64,000 bases of DNA, taken from assembly GCF_028858725.1 (NCBI RefSeq), contig NC_084760.1, forward strand, positions 77,816,367 through 77,880,366. The letters run 5' to 3'. Position numbers and translations under genes: made by a program. This DNA comes from Colius striatus. Lineage: Eukaryota > Chordata > Aves > Coliiformes > Coliidae. The notes below the pieces were generated by a model. It had not been told where the DNA came from. It saw only the letters and a list, made by a program, of their open reading frames with translations, and searched no databases. Positions 46,571 through 59,287 of this stretch are shown here, piece by piece; positions within the stretch are counted from its first letter, which is position 1, and every line of letters starts with the position of its first letter.

Positions 46571-49500
46571 ATCACTAGAATGAATTCGAGGATGGCCGTA
46601 GCTGCTACCTTCCAGCAGGGCGCACTATGGTGCCAGCATTGTCAGTGCTTGGCTGCAAAGGAAACCGCAGAAAAGTATAATGAGAAAGCACCAAGAACGG
46701 CATCAAAATAAGGAGAAGGTATGGCCTGAGTTTCCAGACTCTTTGTGGTTTACTGAGCTCTTGAATTGTAGAGATGGAGAAATGATTCTCTCTTCCAAGT
46801 TTAGGCAGCTTCTGGAATGGTCACCAGGCTTTTCAGTAGCTTTCTGAGCCGTTTCAGCAATTACAGGCAGGCAATAGACATACACAAATACAAAAGTACG
46901 TCTCTGACATCCTTCAAAAGTAGAGACACTCTTCATTTTTGCTAGTGATGTGTGGACTGGGGAGCCTTTAGAGGCTGTTAAGGCCAGTCCTGCAGTAAAT
47001 CGGTGGTACAAGGTGTTCTCTCTCCTACAGCTGGGACACTGCCCACTCAGGAGTTCAACATCAGACTGGAACCTCACACGTGGCAGCATAGCAGGAGGAC
47101 TCCTGAGCCAGCTAGGTATTATAGCTTCTGACTGGCTGTCCACGGTCTACCTTGATTTCTGGAAAAGAGTCTGTTTACCTTGGGCTTCGTGTCTATGGAT
47201 AATAAATCAGCACATTCACTGCGTCTGCGTCTTAGGTCTATATCACTTCAGGGGTCTTGTTTAGTCAGAGGCCTTGGACGAATTTATACTGGACCAGGGC
47301 TGCTCATCAACTGAGGGCTGTGGTGGAGTCCTTCACCCTCCTGACTGCTGCAAAGAATGAGGACAGAAGCGGAGTCTGTAACAACTTTCCGGGGATAGTT
47401 TTTTCCTCCTCACTAAAAGAAGTGATGGCCTACCTAACTTCTTGCTGAGCTGATGGGAAATGCCGGTAGAGCCTCTTAGAACCAGAAGTTGTAGTTTTAT
47501 CACCACATCAGTCAGCCTTAGCCTAACTCTTTCTCTAGGGAGTGATGAAAAATTACTTGCAAGGGGAAAGCCTAGGGCAGTCTGTGTGTCACTAAGTCAG
47601 AACAAGGTCAGCTTTTGCTAGGAGTGGCCTGTTTTTGACAGGGCTCCATGTAAGGAGTGGCAGCTCTTGCCCGTGCAGCGGTTGGCATTGGTGCCAGGCC
47701 TGCACGTATAGCTTTGCTTTACCATTTACTGCCCCTTTGGCCATGGAACTTTAGCAAGTAGGAAGCCAGCGGGTGTTGTCTTGTTTTAGTGTACACAAAT
47801 AGCCTGCAGATTGAAATTCTGCATGCTGAAGGGGTGTGTGGCTGTGTGTAGAGGGAAAGGACAAGGGGCAGTTCATCTATAAGTATACTAGTACAGCAGC
47901 TGTGCTGTGTAGAGATTACTAGGCTGTCCCAGGCACTGGAAGATGCTTAGCCATCTGTAGTGTTCAAAATGAGCTTAAATATCAGCACAACTTCACTGTG
48001 TTGTGTGGATGTGCTCAGTGTGACAGTCATCTCAGAAACTGGCTAACATTTCAGGTACAAATACTCAGAATTTATATCTAGTTTAGTACAAGAACACAGA
48101 CAGTTTATAGTCCATGCCATCTGTTCCCATCCTAAACCCTTTTAACTAGTCCTGCTAATTTAATGATGAGGTAGGGCGTACAACTGAGGGACTGATAGGG
48201 CTTCCAGCCTTGCCTCTCCTGCAGGAGTGCGAATGGGATGGGCTCTAAGCATTCCGTGGGTTTTGAATCCCAGCATTGACTGCTTTGTGCTCTCTCAGAA
48301 TTCAGAGATCAATGTGAGGTTCTTTGCCCCTAATCCAGCCCCTGTTCATCATTATCACCTCCTCAAAGTGGCCAGTGCTTTGTTATCAGGAGAGGCAAAA
48401 TCTTACAAGGTGGCCATAATCTCCTCTGAGAGTCAGACAGATATTCTCCCGTGGGTAAGAAAGTGACAGTGACCGAAAGCTCTAGGGGGAAGCAGGCTAG
48501 AACAAAGCTGTCCATTGCATCCTTTCATCAAACTGTTAATCTTTCTTTCAAAGACATCACATTTGTTTGGTGACAAAGGCCCCAAAGAAGCTGAATTGAG
48601 CCTGAAATCCTGTAGCAAGATTTAGAGGAAGCGTCTTTCATTCAGAGCAGGGAGGGGTGAGAGACTCCGTCTTTTTCTTCCTACCAACCAATGGGCTCCC
48701 AGAAGCCCACGAAGGTGACGGATTAATGCAGGGGCTCCCCAGGTAGATGCTACGTGACTGGTGGCACGCTCCAAAAATGTTTCCACAGCGACCAGCTGAA
48801 CAAGAAATATGGAGTGTGACGAGATCCAGTGTAAACTTGTGCTTTGGAAGGAGGGTGCTTTGCTGCTCTGAGAGATTCTGAATTTACTACAGAAGACCCA
48901 GGATAAAAGGATCTGTACTGTAGTCACCAGAATCCAAATGGCAGGGATTTTAATCAGTTTTTCCTACTCCTTCTATGTTTTGATTGCATATTGTCTTGCT
49001 ATTTCCTCTAGTGGGCAACTCCATTCCAAATCTTTGCTCTGGATGGTTTCTGTGCAAACTCTGCGTCTTTCGCTTAACAGCCACAACAACAATTAAAAAA
49101 GGATTCTATCTCTATTCTAATTATCAAGTGGATTTAGGACTAAAGGGCCAACTAACTGGGCTGTAAGGGAGGCTATGATTACTTCTGTGCTAGCATTTTC
49201 AGTCTTTCCCATCCTCTGCTGCTCAATTATATCTTCCTATTGTCCCTCTTTTGTGTTGGCATCGCTGGCTGTGCAGCCAGATTGCATCTGGAGAAATAAC
49301 TTTCTTTTTGGCTAGACTATTTTTCAGACAGATCGCTTCCCTGACCTGACTCACTAGAGCAGTAAATAAATGCTTTTATGATCTTTGTGATTGAAGAGTG
49401 ATGAGGGAAGAAATAAGGGTTTGAGGGCTGAGGCTGCTTTGACTAGATTCAGCAGCATTGTTTTCCAATGTCTAAGTATGGCCTGAATTTCACCCAGTAC

Positions 49501-52279
49501 TTGAGGTACCTGAATGCAGTGCATGCGGGACAACATTGCAATCCCTGAGTCTTCCTTGTCAGCAGGAAATGGAAGGCCCAGGCCAGTCTTAATCATTTGT
49601 GCTGCAGAGGCATCCCCAGTGGGAGAGGATAACGGAGAGAAAAAGCCTCTGAATAAGATCATTTTACTTTGAGGTTTGGGCATGGTTGTATTTCTGTGTC
49701 AAAGACATGGCAAGCATTAGGACCACGCAAGAGCTGCTTGGCAGCATCTGACTGTTTGTAAGCTGGGCTTTCCTGGCTCTGGAGGCTTTTAAAAATAGTA
49801 CTGAACCTGCAACCAGTCTGTGTTTTTATTTAATTATTATTAAATAGTTATATGGGGAATTGGAAATATTGACAGCAGTGTTAACATATGGGGTGCAGGT
49901 GGTGTGTCAAGCAAATTAAAGAGATGTAGTTTGCAGCCAGTAAGTAGCATGAAGGAGTTTGAGCCCCACATAAGTGTTTGGATGTGTCCTTATGGCTGGT
50001 AGCCTGTGCGTGAAATGTCCGTGTGGTGAAATTTGTTGAGACAGAGCATAGTGACCTTTCCTTACAGCTGCTCTGCTTTGCAATTTGTCTTTGTTCTCTA
50101 CAGACAGCAAATTAGAAGTAGGAAGCTCTTCTCAGTGTAGGATTTTCTTTTGGAGGGAAATGGAAGCTAAGTCCCATGGGTGTAGTGTAGCTTTGTCAGA
50201 GCTAAGTGCTTGGGGTCGTGCAGCCAAGTTCCGGCTGCTTTTCCAAAGGGAAATGGTTATGTTACCCCTCTCTGGGTCTTAATATTGGTCCTATAATACC
50301 GTACTTTGCTCTCATTCAGGCCTGACTGCAGCAAGATGTGTTATAACCTGGTCTCGTGACAGTATATTGTGTTAATGGTAACTGCAGCCAAGCTGTAGCT
50401 GCTTTTCCCTTGAGACATTTCTCCCTTTGAAGAGGAATTGATAATGTCACTTTTATGACCCTCTGTGAGCCTTTGCGACGTGAAGCCTCTCTGCCAGGCT
50501 GTCTAGCTCTTAAAGCTGTTTCTTCGCAAGCTTGCACTGAAATGAGAGGCATTGCTGAATCACCTCCAAAGCAGCAATGTTATGAGAGGTCATACTGAAA
50601 GTGGACTAGTTACGGCAGGAAAGTTCTTCTGCAAACAGCCCTCTTAAAAGGCTTTTGTTTAAAAGCTAATGTCTCACGCACCCTTATTGCCTCTGTGAGT
50701 TACAAGATTCTGAGACAGACACGGGGGATGAGACAGGGATTTCTATTGGCGACTGGAAAGGAAGAAGAAGCTGAGAAGGAGGTTGACTTTTGAAATTCAG
50801 CCCTGGTGTCCTGGCAGCTCTTGAAGGGCCATAAAAAAGGCAGTGGTTTAACACTGGGTGAGCATCAGGATCTTCAAAGCACTTTCTTGTTTGGGAAAGA
50901 TGTAAGGAACTCCTCAGAATTCCTGCCTGTGTTTGGAGGGGTGGAGGCTGCAGCCTGATCCTAAGAGGGAATAGGAAGCTCTAGATCTTCATCCAGCGGA
51001 TATTTTTCCCATGCTCTTTCCTCCCACACAGCAGCTCCCTCCCTTCCCTTCTGGAGCAGCAAAAGGCAATAGTTTCAGCACAGACAGTGCTTGGCTTCCT
51101 TAGGTTTTCTGGGTGCAGTTTAAGATTAACTTGCTCTTTTAAAATAAATGTATTTTGAAGAATGGAAACCTCACCAGAGCAGTGTCACTGTGAGAAACCT
51201 GTAGCGTGACAGCAGTGACCTCCAGTTCCCTGCATCTCAGCAAGCTTTGCGTGATGAGTGAGTTTAACTCTGCTGCCTGATTTAGGGACAATACAGGCTA
51301 CAGCACAGATGTTCAGTTAGAATCAGTATTTAACTTCAGAAAGGCCAGCTCTTACTTACTGTCTCCTAGTTGTAGTTGTGTTCTCACCTATGCAAATAAT
51401 AATAGTTTCAGGGTTTTTTTCTGGGCAAGCTTTACCTTGGAGTCTGGGTGTAGCTTACAGACTGATGCTCTGAGCTTCCTACCCTCCCAGGAAGAGGCAT
51501 GTTGTCCAACACAGGGGCAATGATGAGCATAGGGACTGCCATGGGATGTTCTCAGACAATATTAGGATTTTAACTGCTTCTGCATTTTTATAGTAGTAGA
51601 GACCTACACCTACCTCCAAGAACCATTTGTAAGAGCAGAAAATAAACCTTTAATTTTCATAATTCTTCTCATCCCTTTTTTATACTGTATGCATTTCTAA
51701 GACTTTCCCTTGAAGGAGAAAAGAAGGCATGTTCACTTTAAGCTATTACTTCTTACTATTTGTTAGCTACTGATGAAAGTACTTATAGATTTATGACATC
51801 ATTATTTCAAACTCATACAAGAAAGGTGGTCTTGAAAAACCGTCTTGTTTGAAGACTGTGAGATTTGGGCTGTGATAGAAGAGAATACAGTTTTGTTGAA
51901 TCTTTCAAGAACAACTTTCTCCATGTCTCGTTGTGTTCAAATATTAATTTTGTTTTCTGGACCATTTCCTCAAATGCTGCCAAAGTGATGAGGTATGGGA
52001 AAAAATGTACTGAGATAATGGGCTCTAATTTTTTCCTTTTCTTTAAGGACCAAACCAAGCAGATAGGTCCTAGAACTTGAATGTGATGTTTAATGTGATG
52101 TAGAAGGGAGACACCAACACTGTGTATCAAATGCAGTTTTTGAACAGGTTTTGTGTGTTGCAAAAGTCCAGCCTGGAAAAATACACTGAAAAAATTACCT
52201 TTGATAGCTGGGTTAGAAAAATGTCTTCAGTGCTCTGGTTAGTAAAAGGTAGCACTATGGACGCTGTTTTCTCTGCAGA

Positions 52280-52664
52280 ATGAAGAGCGGCTCTAGACAA
52301 GGAGTCTGAGGGGGGATTTTACTGCTCTCTACAACTACCTGAAAGGAGGTTGTAGCAAGGTGGGGGCTGGTCTCTTTTCCTAAGTTATAAGTGACAGCAC
52401 AAGAGGAAATGGGCTCAAGTTGTGCCAGGAGAGGTTTAGATTGGAGATTAGAAAAATCTTCTTCACTGAAAGGGTTGTCAAGCATTGGAATGGGCTGCCT
52501 AGGGAGGTGCTGGAGTCACCGTCCCTGGAGACAGATATTTAAAAGCCGTGTAGCTGAGGTGCTGAGGGACATGGTTCAGTGCTGGGCTTGGCAGTGTGAG
52601 GTTAGTGGTTGGACTTGATGATGTTAAAGTCTTTTCCAACCTAAACAGTTCTGTGATCATTCTG
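52280..52664 (+). mobile_element. CR1 LINE 3' fragment, sense, in RSPH9 intron 4
   Basis: The sequence ctctctacaactacctgaaa, then gaggaaatgggctcaagttg, then aagcattggaatgggctgcc is the canonical CR1 3' end. It finishes with gttggacttgatgatg, a ttccaacc block and attctgtgatcattctgt at about 52664. The copy is strongly 5'-truncated with several frameshifts. It has the same orientation as RSPH9. Confidence 0.9.
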
Positions 52665-54390
52665 TCTGAAAACTGGATCTGAGCGAAAATAACATTACAG
52701 TTTCCGGCAGTTTCTTGTAATTTTTTTCCTGTCCTCAACCTGTGTTGCATCAATCCAGTTGGGATTACCCTTAAGTAACCTGCTTATTTTGTTCAGGTCC
52801 TTATTTCACAGGAAGACTTATGCAGCATCAGCAAAATGTTATTGTCCATATTTGCATCAAATTAAGTCAGAAAAGACCTGGAAAGTATAACAACTTAGCA
52901 TTCTCCAAACGTCTCACATTTATGAAATGACAGCTCTGAGCCCTTTGAGAGTTTGCAGCTTGAATAGACGGTAGGGAAATGAAGGAGCTGCACATCATAG
53001 CCTTCACAGATCTAGCATAAAAGTGAACGGAGCTCTCTTCCATTACATCTGTCCATTTCTGCCAGGTATGAAGATGTATGGGAAGTTCCTTTGATCACCA
53101 GAGTTAACTGCTGATGAATACTTTGCAGAGATTGATAAGCCTGAGAGATAACGGGTAAATGCCCTGGGGAGATCATGGAACTATGTACTGTATTGCCCTA
53201 TAGCACAGATATGGGAATTTAATTAAGTTGAACTTGATTTACTCTACCTTCTCTGCAAATTTGTCCAACAAAAAGAAGTTTGTAGATGAGATATAGTTCT
53301 GGAGAGCATTAATATCTTTGTTTTCCCTCTCACCTTTCCCATTTGTCATGCTCTAGGCATTTCTTTTTGTTATTTGTAAATAGTTTGGGGCAGAGGGTTC
53401 ATCTGTGTACATATACACATATATATACACACAAGCTATCACATGTACTGAGGCTGCTGCATGCTTCCACTATATTAGGAGGCATTAGCAAACTAGATAA
53501 TCCCTAAAGGCTTTCACCACTCAGCAAGACAAGGCATGGCACAGTCCTATGCTTGTCAGACGTACTTCTCAGAGGACTGGTCCTAAATCAAAGACAAGGA
53601 GAGTTCCTCATGCCATTATCTTATTGTCAGAGAAACTCTTCCAAAAGTTTAGTCCAATCTGCAAACCAATGTGTAAAGCTGCAGCCAGAAACACCAGTAT
53701 TTGGAAGAAGGGCTTGCAGATCATTTCTGCAAATTCAAGCTGCAAGAACCCTGCACTGAAAGCAAAATAAGCTTGGTGTTCAAAAAAGAAATGGAAAAAA
53801 AAATATTTATCACAATTCAGACCTATTTGCTTGCCACTTGTTGCTCAACACCGCTATGCATAGTCTAGCTGCTGCCACTAGCAAATGCCGAAAACTTGCA
53901 GAGGCAAAGTTCAAGAAGCTGTTTGAAAGCTTGTCCTTCAACAGCAGATGGCTGTAGTGCTTCAGCCACTGAATGATCTGCCCTATAGTGAAGTGTTCAT
54001 CTGGGTGCATTTGGTGCTGCTATCCAAGTAGAAAAGTTTCTTAAGGACATGCAGATTTTGTCAGCAACCCAGTCAGTCAGAATCTGTAATCCCAGTGGCT
54101 GAACTGTAGTATGTGTTTTTACTCCAGGCAGGACAAAGATTCAGTCCAGTTTGTGTCCACGTGAGTGGCACTGGTAAGGCTGCATGGGGGATTGGGGTTG
54201 CTTTGTATGAGAAACCACTGCTTGCGAAGACACTAGCTCATGTTTTAACTAGGACCTGCACAAAGAACATCACAGTGCAAAGGAAGTGAAAAGATGGCAC
54301 ATGCCTGTACTGGTCCTGCTCTATGTTAAGTAGTGCTTTGTGTTACTGTGATTCCAGCTGTAGGTCTTTGGTGGACACATGGAACTGAGT

Positions 54391-55255
54391 GAGTCACAGA
54401 ATCACAGAATGGTAGGGGTTGGAAGGGACCTTTAGGGATCATCTAGTCCAACCCTCTGCTCAAGCAGGACCACCTCAATCAGTCACACAGGAATGTGTCT
54501 GGGCGGGGTTTGAAAACCTCCAGAGGAGACTCCACATCCTCCCTGGGCAGCCTGTGCCAGGACTCCCATACCTGAACAATGAAATAGTTTTTCCTCATGT
54601 TTTTTGTTATCTTTTTGTGTTCCAGCTTCATCCCATTACCCCTTGTCCTGTCACTGGACACTACAGAAAAAAGTACTGTCCCATCCTTTTCACATACACT
54701 CTTTAGGTACTTGTGTTAATGAAATCTCCCTTCAGTTTTCTCTTCTGCAGGCTGAACAGCCCCAGTTCCCACAGCCTTTCCTCATAAGAAAGATGCTCCA
54801 GTCCCCTGATCATCTTGGTGGCCCTGCACTGGACTCTCTCCAGCACTTCCCTGTCCCTCTTGAGCTGAGGAGCCCAGAACTGGACACAGGACTCCAGATG
54901 AGGCCTCACCAGGGCAGAGTAGAGAGGGAGAAGAACCTCCCTTGACCTGCTGGCCACACTCTTCTTGATGCATCCTAGGATGCCATTGGCCTTCTTGGCC
55001 ATGAGGGCACATTGCTGGCTCACATTCAGTTTATTATCAACCAGGACTCCCAGGTCTCTCTCTGCAGACTTGCTGTCCAGCAGGTCACCCCCAGCCTGTA
55101 CTGGTGCATGGGGCTGTTTCTTCCCAGATGCAGGACTCTGCACTTCCCTTTGTTGAAACTCATGAGATTCCTCTCTGCCCAACTCTCAAGCCTGTCTAGA
55201 TTCCACTGAATGGCAGCACAGCCTTCTGTGGAATCAGCCAGTCCTCTCAGTTTCT
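54391..55255 (-). mobile_element. CR1 LINE, 5'-truncated, antisense in RSPH9 intron 4
   Basis: Read on the minus strand, it encodes [20 protein letters not shown] and [12 protein letters not shown] in one frame (from about 55230). After a frameshift near 55070-55100 the next frame has [36 protein letters not shown] and [20 protein letters not shown]. The 3' end near 54391 has gtcacagaatcacagaatgg and ggttggaagggacc, the CR1 terminal repeat and adjacent block. It is among the better preserved CR1 copies here and is opposite to RSPH9. Confidence 0.93.
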
Positions 55256-57045
55256 CAGAAGTGAGCTCTGGAGTGCAGAAATCTCCTGAGTCTTTAAGGG
55301 CTGTCAGTTTCTCTCTTGTACTTCTATCCTGCAGCCAGAGTCCGTTTGTCAAAGTTTGTTGACTGTTGTGGAAATTAGTCGTTCTTGCTGTTCATTTATT
55401 TCCACATTTGCACATAATCGAAGAGAGTTTTACAAGGCTTTGAACTGTGGTGTTCCTCTCCAACTCTGCAGCTGCCATATACAGGTTTCCCCTCAACTAC
55501 TGCAGTTTGCCATGAACCATGTAAGAGACTTACACGTGCTGTGAGTGAGCACACAAGGGCCCAAAGCTACACAACACCCACTGCCCAGTGAGCTGCTGCC
55601 TCTTGGCTGCCAGGAGAGCCAAACAGCCAGTGCTTCCTCCCAGCTGCAGGCAGGCCAAACAAATAGCTTCAGGAGCTGCAGTCAACCCTTGGGCTACTTC
55701 CTGTGGAGACCTGTTGTAGGAACTGGTGGCGTTAAAGCCCTTCAGCCGTTTGTTGGATGGGACTAAAATTGGCCAAGAGTCAGAAGTTAGTGTGAAGGGG
55801 AAGGACTGGCAGCTGACAGCAATCAGAGCAACTCTTCACCAGGCTAACCCATGACATGAGTGAGCGTTGAGTCACAGCATAAATTGATGAGCCTAAAATT
55901 ATCTACAAAGATGAATAGTCTTAAATGGCCCAACACATGATGCGCTTTCTGCTTTCTCTGGAACGGGCAGATTTTGGCTTTGCCTGCAGACAGGCTGACT
56001 GCTTGACTCCAGGCCAGTTTTTTTTTTTCAATTTGGGCCTGCTGCATTTGTTTCTAGGTGGAGATTCATCAGGAACCTTCTTCCCTACATTGTAGCCTCT
56101 AGGCATTACTGATTTGGTGCTGAAGTTGGTATTTTCTTCTCCTGGCAGCTTCTTGCCCTCCAGCATTGAATCCAAGCTGACGCTCCAGCCCCCTCTCCTT
56201 CGGCGTTGTTCCCAGGCTGTCGTGTCAGATGCAAAACAAATACTCAGTGGCTCAGAGCTCCTAGCATCCAATAGAAATTGCATTTGCACACTGGCTCTGA
56301 ACCTCCTCTGCAGAGCCAAAGCAAAATTAATGCGGAAACCTAATCCCTTTGCCCCTACCACACACATCCTCTTCAATGGTGGAGCCAAGAAAGACTGAAG
56401 AGAACAAGCCTTTTCTGCAAATTTCTGAGATAGGAAATGCCCTGCTTTTCACTTACTCTTCTTCCTCTTTCCTAGTTGCTGCATCAGGGAAATGAGTTTT
56501 CCCTGGAGCAGGAAGGTGCCGCCTTCCTCTTCCCACTACTAATGCCAGAAATTTATTTTCAGAAGACATTTCATATCTATGCCAGGATTGCTACAGCTAG
56601 GCTTGGCTCTCTATAGCTGTTGGCGAGACCAAGTAGGTGGCAGAGCTTGTTAGAGTAACTGCTGCCCACTCAAAAGCAGCCAAGAATAGCTGTAGCCTCT
56701 CCTAGGGACCAAGTATACAAGTCAGGAGCTCCAGGGGTCCCTTTCCTGTGATGCATATGACATTACCATCATAGCCAGGGGAAGAGGCTACCGTGGGAAC
56801 CTAGACACAGACGTCTGGAAATGAGGGCAGCCTGCAATGCTGAACTGACAACAGAAAACAGGGCATCAAGGGTTCTGGTCTCCCTGACTTTTCCCTTTTC
56901 AGGTGTCACAGACTCCATTGTAGCCTTGTGCACTGTTAACTGGTCAGGCAGAGCCTAGTGCAGCCCATCTCTCAGGAAGACCTTGCTTCAGGAACCCTGC
57001 CCGTTTCTCCTTTCGAGCGACTCATGAGCACACGTTCTTTCACAG

Positions 57046-57206
57046 GCTCCTGGACTGTCCAGGTAGAGAAAGGAGGCACTGTGGTGGTGCTGCGGAGCCT
57101 GCTGTGGCTGGGACTGACGTTCTACCATGTCCCCATGACCAAGCAATACGGCTACATCTACTTTGGCACTGGTGAGAAGAACTTCGATCTGCCCTTCATG
57201 CTGTGA
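57046..57206 (+). CDS. RSPH9: RSPH9 coding exon 5 (C-terminus)
   Basis: Acceptor tttcacag|gc completes the Gly codon. It encodes SWTVQVEKGGTVVVLRSLLW, then LGLTFYHVPMTKQYGYIYFG, then TGEKNFDLPFML and TGA. VVLRSLLWxGLTFYHxPxTKxYGYxYxGTGEKNxDLPFML is the invariant C-terminus of RSPH9. The frame fits exon 4 exactly despite the distance, confirming the long intron. Confidence 0.97.
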
Positions 57207-57279
57207 CTCCCCTGGCTGTGAGGGGACTCAAGAACATTTAGATTTTATACTTAGGGAATTTTTGTTAACTGCTTGTTCT

Positions 57280-57285
57280 AATAAA
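57280..57285 (+). other. RSPH9: RSPH9 polyadenylation signal
   Basis: aataaa lies 74 bases after the RSPH9 stop codon and is followed by a GT-rich stretch (gtgtcaaacc ... tttgagtggg ... ttttgtgcctg). That arrangement suits a short 3'UTR. Confidence 0.8.
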
Positions 57286-59142
57286 TGTGTCAAACCTCTG
57301 CAGTTTGAGTGGGATTCTTTTGTGCCTGGACTCCGGCCTTGATACTTCTCTTAAAGACTTCACTGTGTGCAATCCTCCCTCAACTCCAGATTGAACTGCC
57401 TGGAATGTGTCACTGCAGATCCTTTAGATAGTAACAAATGGCATTTTCTTCTGTGACAGGCGAAAGCCGCGGTCAGAAATTAAACCTGGGCCATCTGTCT
57501 GATTACAAAGACACGACGCTTACACGAAAACTAATTTGGAGACAACATGAATGAATGCCTGCTGTCACCTATGAATGACAAGCAAAAATAGATTGTGAGT
57601 CAGAGTACAAAGCTGATGCATAGTCGGAAGGGATCTGAAATAAACCCCTAATTCTAGAAAGGCATATAGAAGAGAGTACTTTTTTTCAGATGTTAGGTCT
57701 CACCAAAATTGGGGGAGTCTTTCCTGCTGACGACACTAAACTGATGGTAAAAAAATTAAGTTAAAAAATTAACTGTGGGCATCACTTGGTCTTTTGTAAA
57801 ATGTACTCCTTCAGGCTGATCTCAAGGCAATGGTTTAATCCAGTGATTTTTTTCATTCGTAAAGCTCACTGAGCAGAGCTACCTGGGCTAAAGGATGTGG
57901 TAACTTTTGTATGTAGGAGAAGAAAGAAAAATGTTTTCCCTTCTGAAGGGCTGTAAGGTTTCAGAGCTCCAGAAAACAGAGACTGTTGGCCAGAGATTTT
58001 ATCTCAGTATAGTTAACAGCCTCTTGGCTCTGTCTCCCAGAGCAAAAAGATCTTGGCCAGCTCAAGGGGCTGAATGTGGTGCTTCCATTTTGCAAAGTAT
58101 GGCTAAAAAGAACCCTTGTAATCTGATTTGTTTTCCTGAATAATACCTTTCACTCCTGCGTGTGCCCATAGGTATTAGCAGATGATTCTGATGAAAGCAG
58201 TCCAAGGTTAAGTGTTGTAGTAGTATATAAAAAGACTGTGTCCATTTGTACCCCCAGATAAATAGAAATGGAGCCAAAGCAATAACGACCCTGGTAAATG
58301 TATTGATCCTCTCATATGGGGCCCATAGGTAGTGCCTGTCAAATAGCAGTGGTCAGGAGGTGGAAGGTGTGTGCATGTGCTGCATGGGGACAGCAATGGT
58401 GACATCTTTGTGTTACAGAATGGAAAACTAGGCACATCCATTGGCCCCAACCTATCCCAGGACGAAGCTGTATCACTGACACAGAAGACTTACAGCAAAT
58501 GTATTTGCAGGAGTAAAAAAACAGGCCAAGTCATCAACAACATCGGCATTCTGTATTTGCTAGATCCAGGAGTGATGCACAACCCAGGAATTCCTTAAGG
58601 GCACATGTAAGATGCACACATGCCTGTAATCACTGCCACAGGTGTTTTCCTGTACATTACGGATAGTACAGATTAGGAAAAACAAAAAATGTCAGTAGTC
58701 ATGAACGTTTTCTGTTACTGCCAAGGAAACAGTGCTGCAGGAGACTTTTTCTTTTGTTGGTGGCACGGGTACGAAAGCCCAAATGAGGCAAATCTGAGTA
58801 GAAACACGCGTTAATGGGGAATCACCATTCGCTGCTGGAAAAAGAAGGAGACGTCCTTTTCCAAACCCGGTCGTGGCTGTAATGAAACAAAGCCTTCAGA
58901 TCCTTTCTGGCTTTGAGCTTAAAGTCTTTGCCCCCTGCCTTCTCCAAATCATTCTGCACACTGAACTTTGCTTTGCTCAGTCTTGTATTCTAGAGGAGCA
59001 GATGGCGGCCCATTTACTGGAGACAACAGAGAGTACTAATGACAGGTTTTGAATAAGACAATTTTGAGATAGTAACAAACTTGCAAAAAAAAGCAGAGCA
59101 GTGGCAAACAGCTGTGCTAAGTGCCTATGCCACTTCTGGCCA
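57286..59142. other. Convergent intergenic gap RSPH9/MRPS18A
   Basis: The tail-to-tail gap of about 1.9 kb between the two stop codons, including both 3'UTRs. No exon or recognisable repeat is seen. Confidence 0.7.
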
Positions 59143-59287
59143 CTAGTGGTTCAAAGCCAGAGGCTTGTGCGTGTATTTGACATTATCCCTCAGCAAAGGG
59201 TGTCCGACTGGGAAAGGTTTTTTGCACCACTTTGGGCCCCTCTTCCAGATGGGCTTTGCAGATTTGACGGACCAGCGGGTCAGATAC
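59143..59287 (-). CDS. MRPS18A: MRPS18A last coding exon (mitochondrial ribosomal protein S18A)
   Basis: On the minus strand, a good acceptor (ttgttttgacag|g, AG at 59289-59288) opens 47 codons reading YLTRWSVKSAKPIWKRGPKW then CKKPFPVGHPLLRDNVKYTH and ending KPLALNH, TAG. YLTRW, KPIxKxGPxW, PVGxPLLRDNVxY form the C-terminus of MRPS18A, a subunit of the mitochondrial ribosome encoded in the nucleus. Earlier exons, which carry the zinc-binding CPIC-type segment, were not found up to base 64000 and probably lie to the right. A weak AGTAAA signal on the minus strand (tttact at 59013-59018) could serve polyadenylation. Convergence with RSPH9 matches human 6p21.1. Confidence 0.93.

Larger units (their letters stand above)
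39564..57045 (+). other. RSPH9: RSPH9 intron 4 (17.5 kb)
   Basis: An intron with donor caag|gtaaag and acceptor ttcacag|gctcc. It holds an ancient CR1 body (44.2-44.8 kb), a tRNA-like SINE trace (46.5 kb), two younger CR1 copies in opposite orientation (52.3-52.7 and 54.4-55.3 kb) and microsatellites. A 155-codon antisense frame lies at 55921-56388. No nested gene is recognised. Confidence 0.85.
37553..57206 (+). other. RSPH9: RSPH9 gene locus (radial spoke head protein 9), complete
   Basis: Five coding exons: 37553-37779, 38030-38192, 38719-38848, 39417-39563 and 57046-57206. They sum to 828 bases, that is 275 codons plus TGA; human RSPH9 is 276 residues. All introns are GT-AG and all phases agree. 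Introns 1-3 are 250, 526 and 568 bases, while intron 4 is 17,482 bases. The product is a subunit of the radial spoke head in motile cilia and flagella, where it helps transmit signals from the central pair to the dynein arms. Human RSPH9 loss causes primary ciliary dyskinesia. The gene looks intact. Confidence 0.96.

Noticed and set aside
54703-55182. 159-codon minus-strand frame as a gene nested in RSPH9
   Set aside because: CR1 ORF2 sequence ([20 protein letters not shown] and VQFWAPQ motifs).
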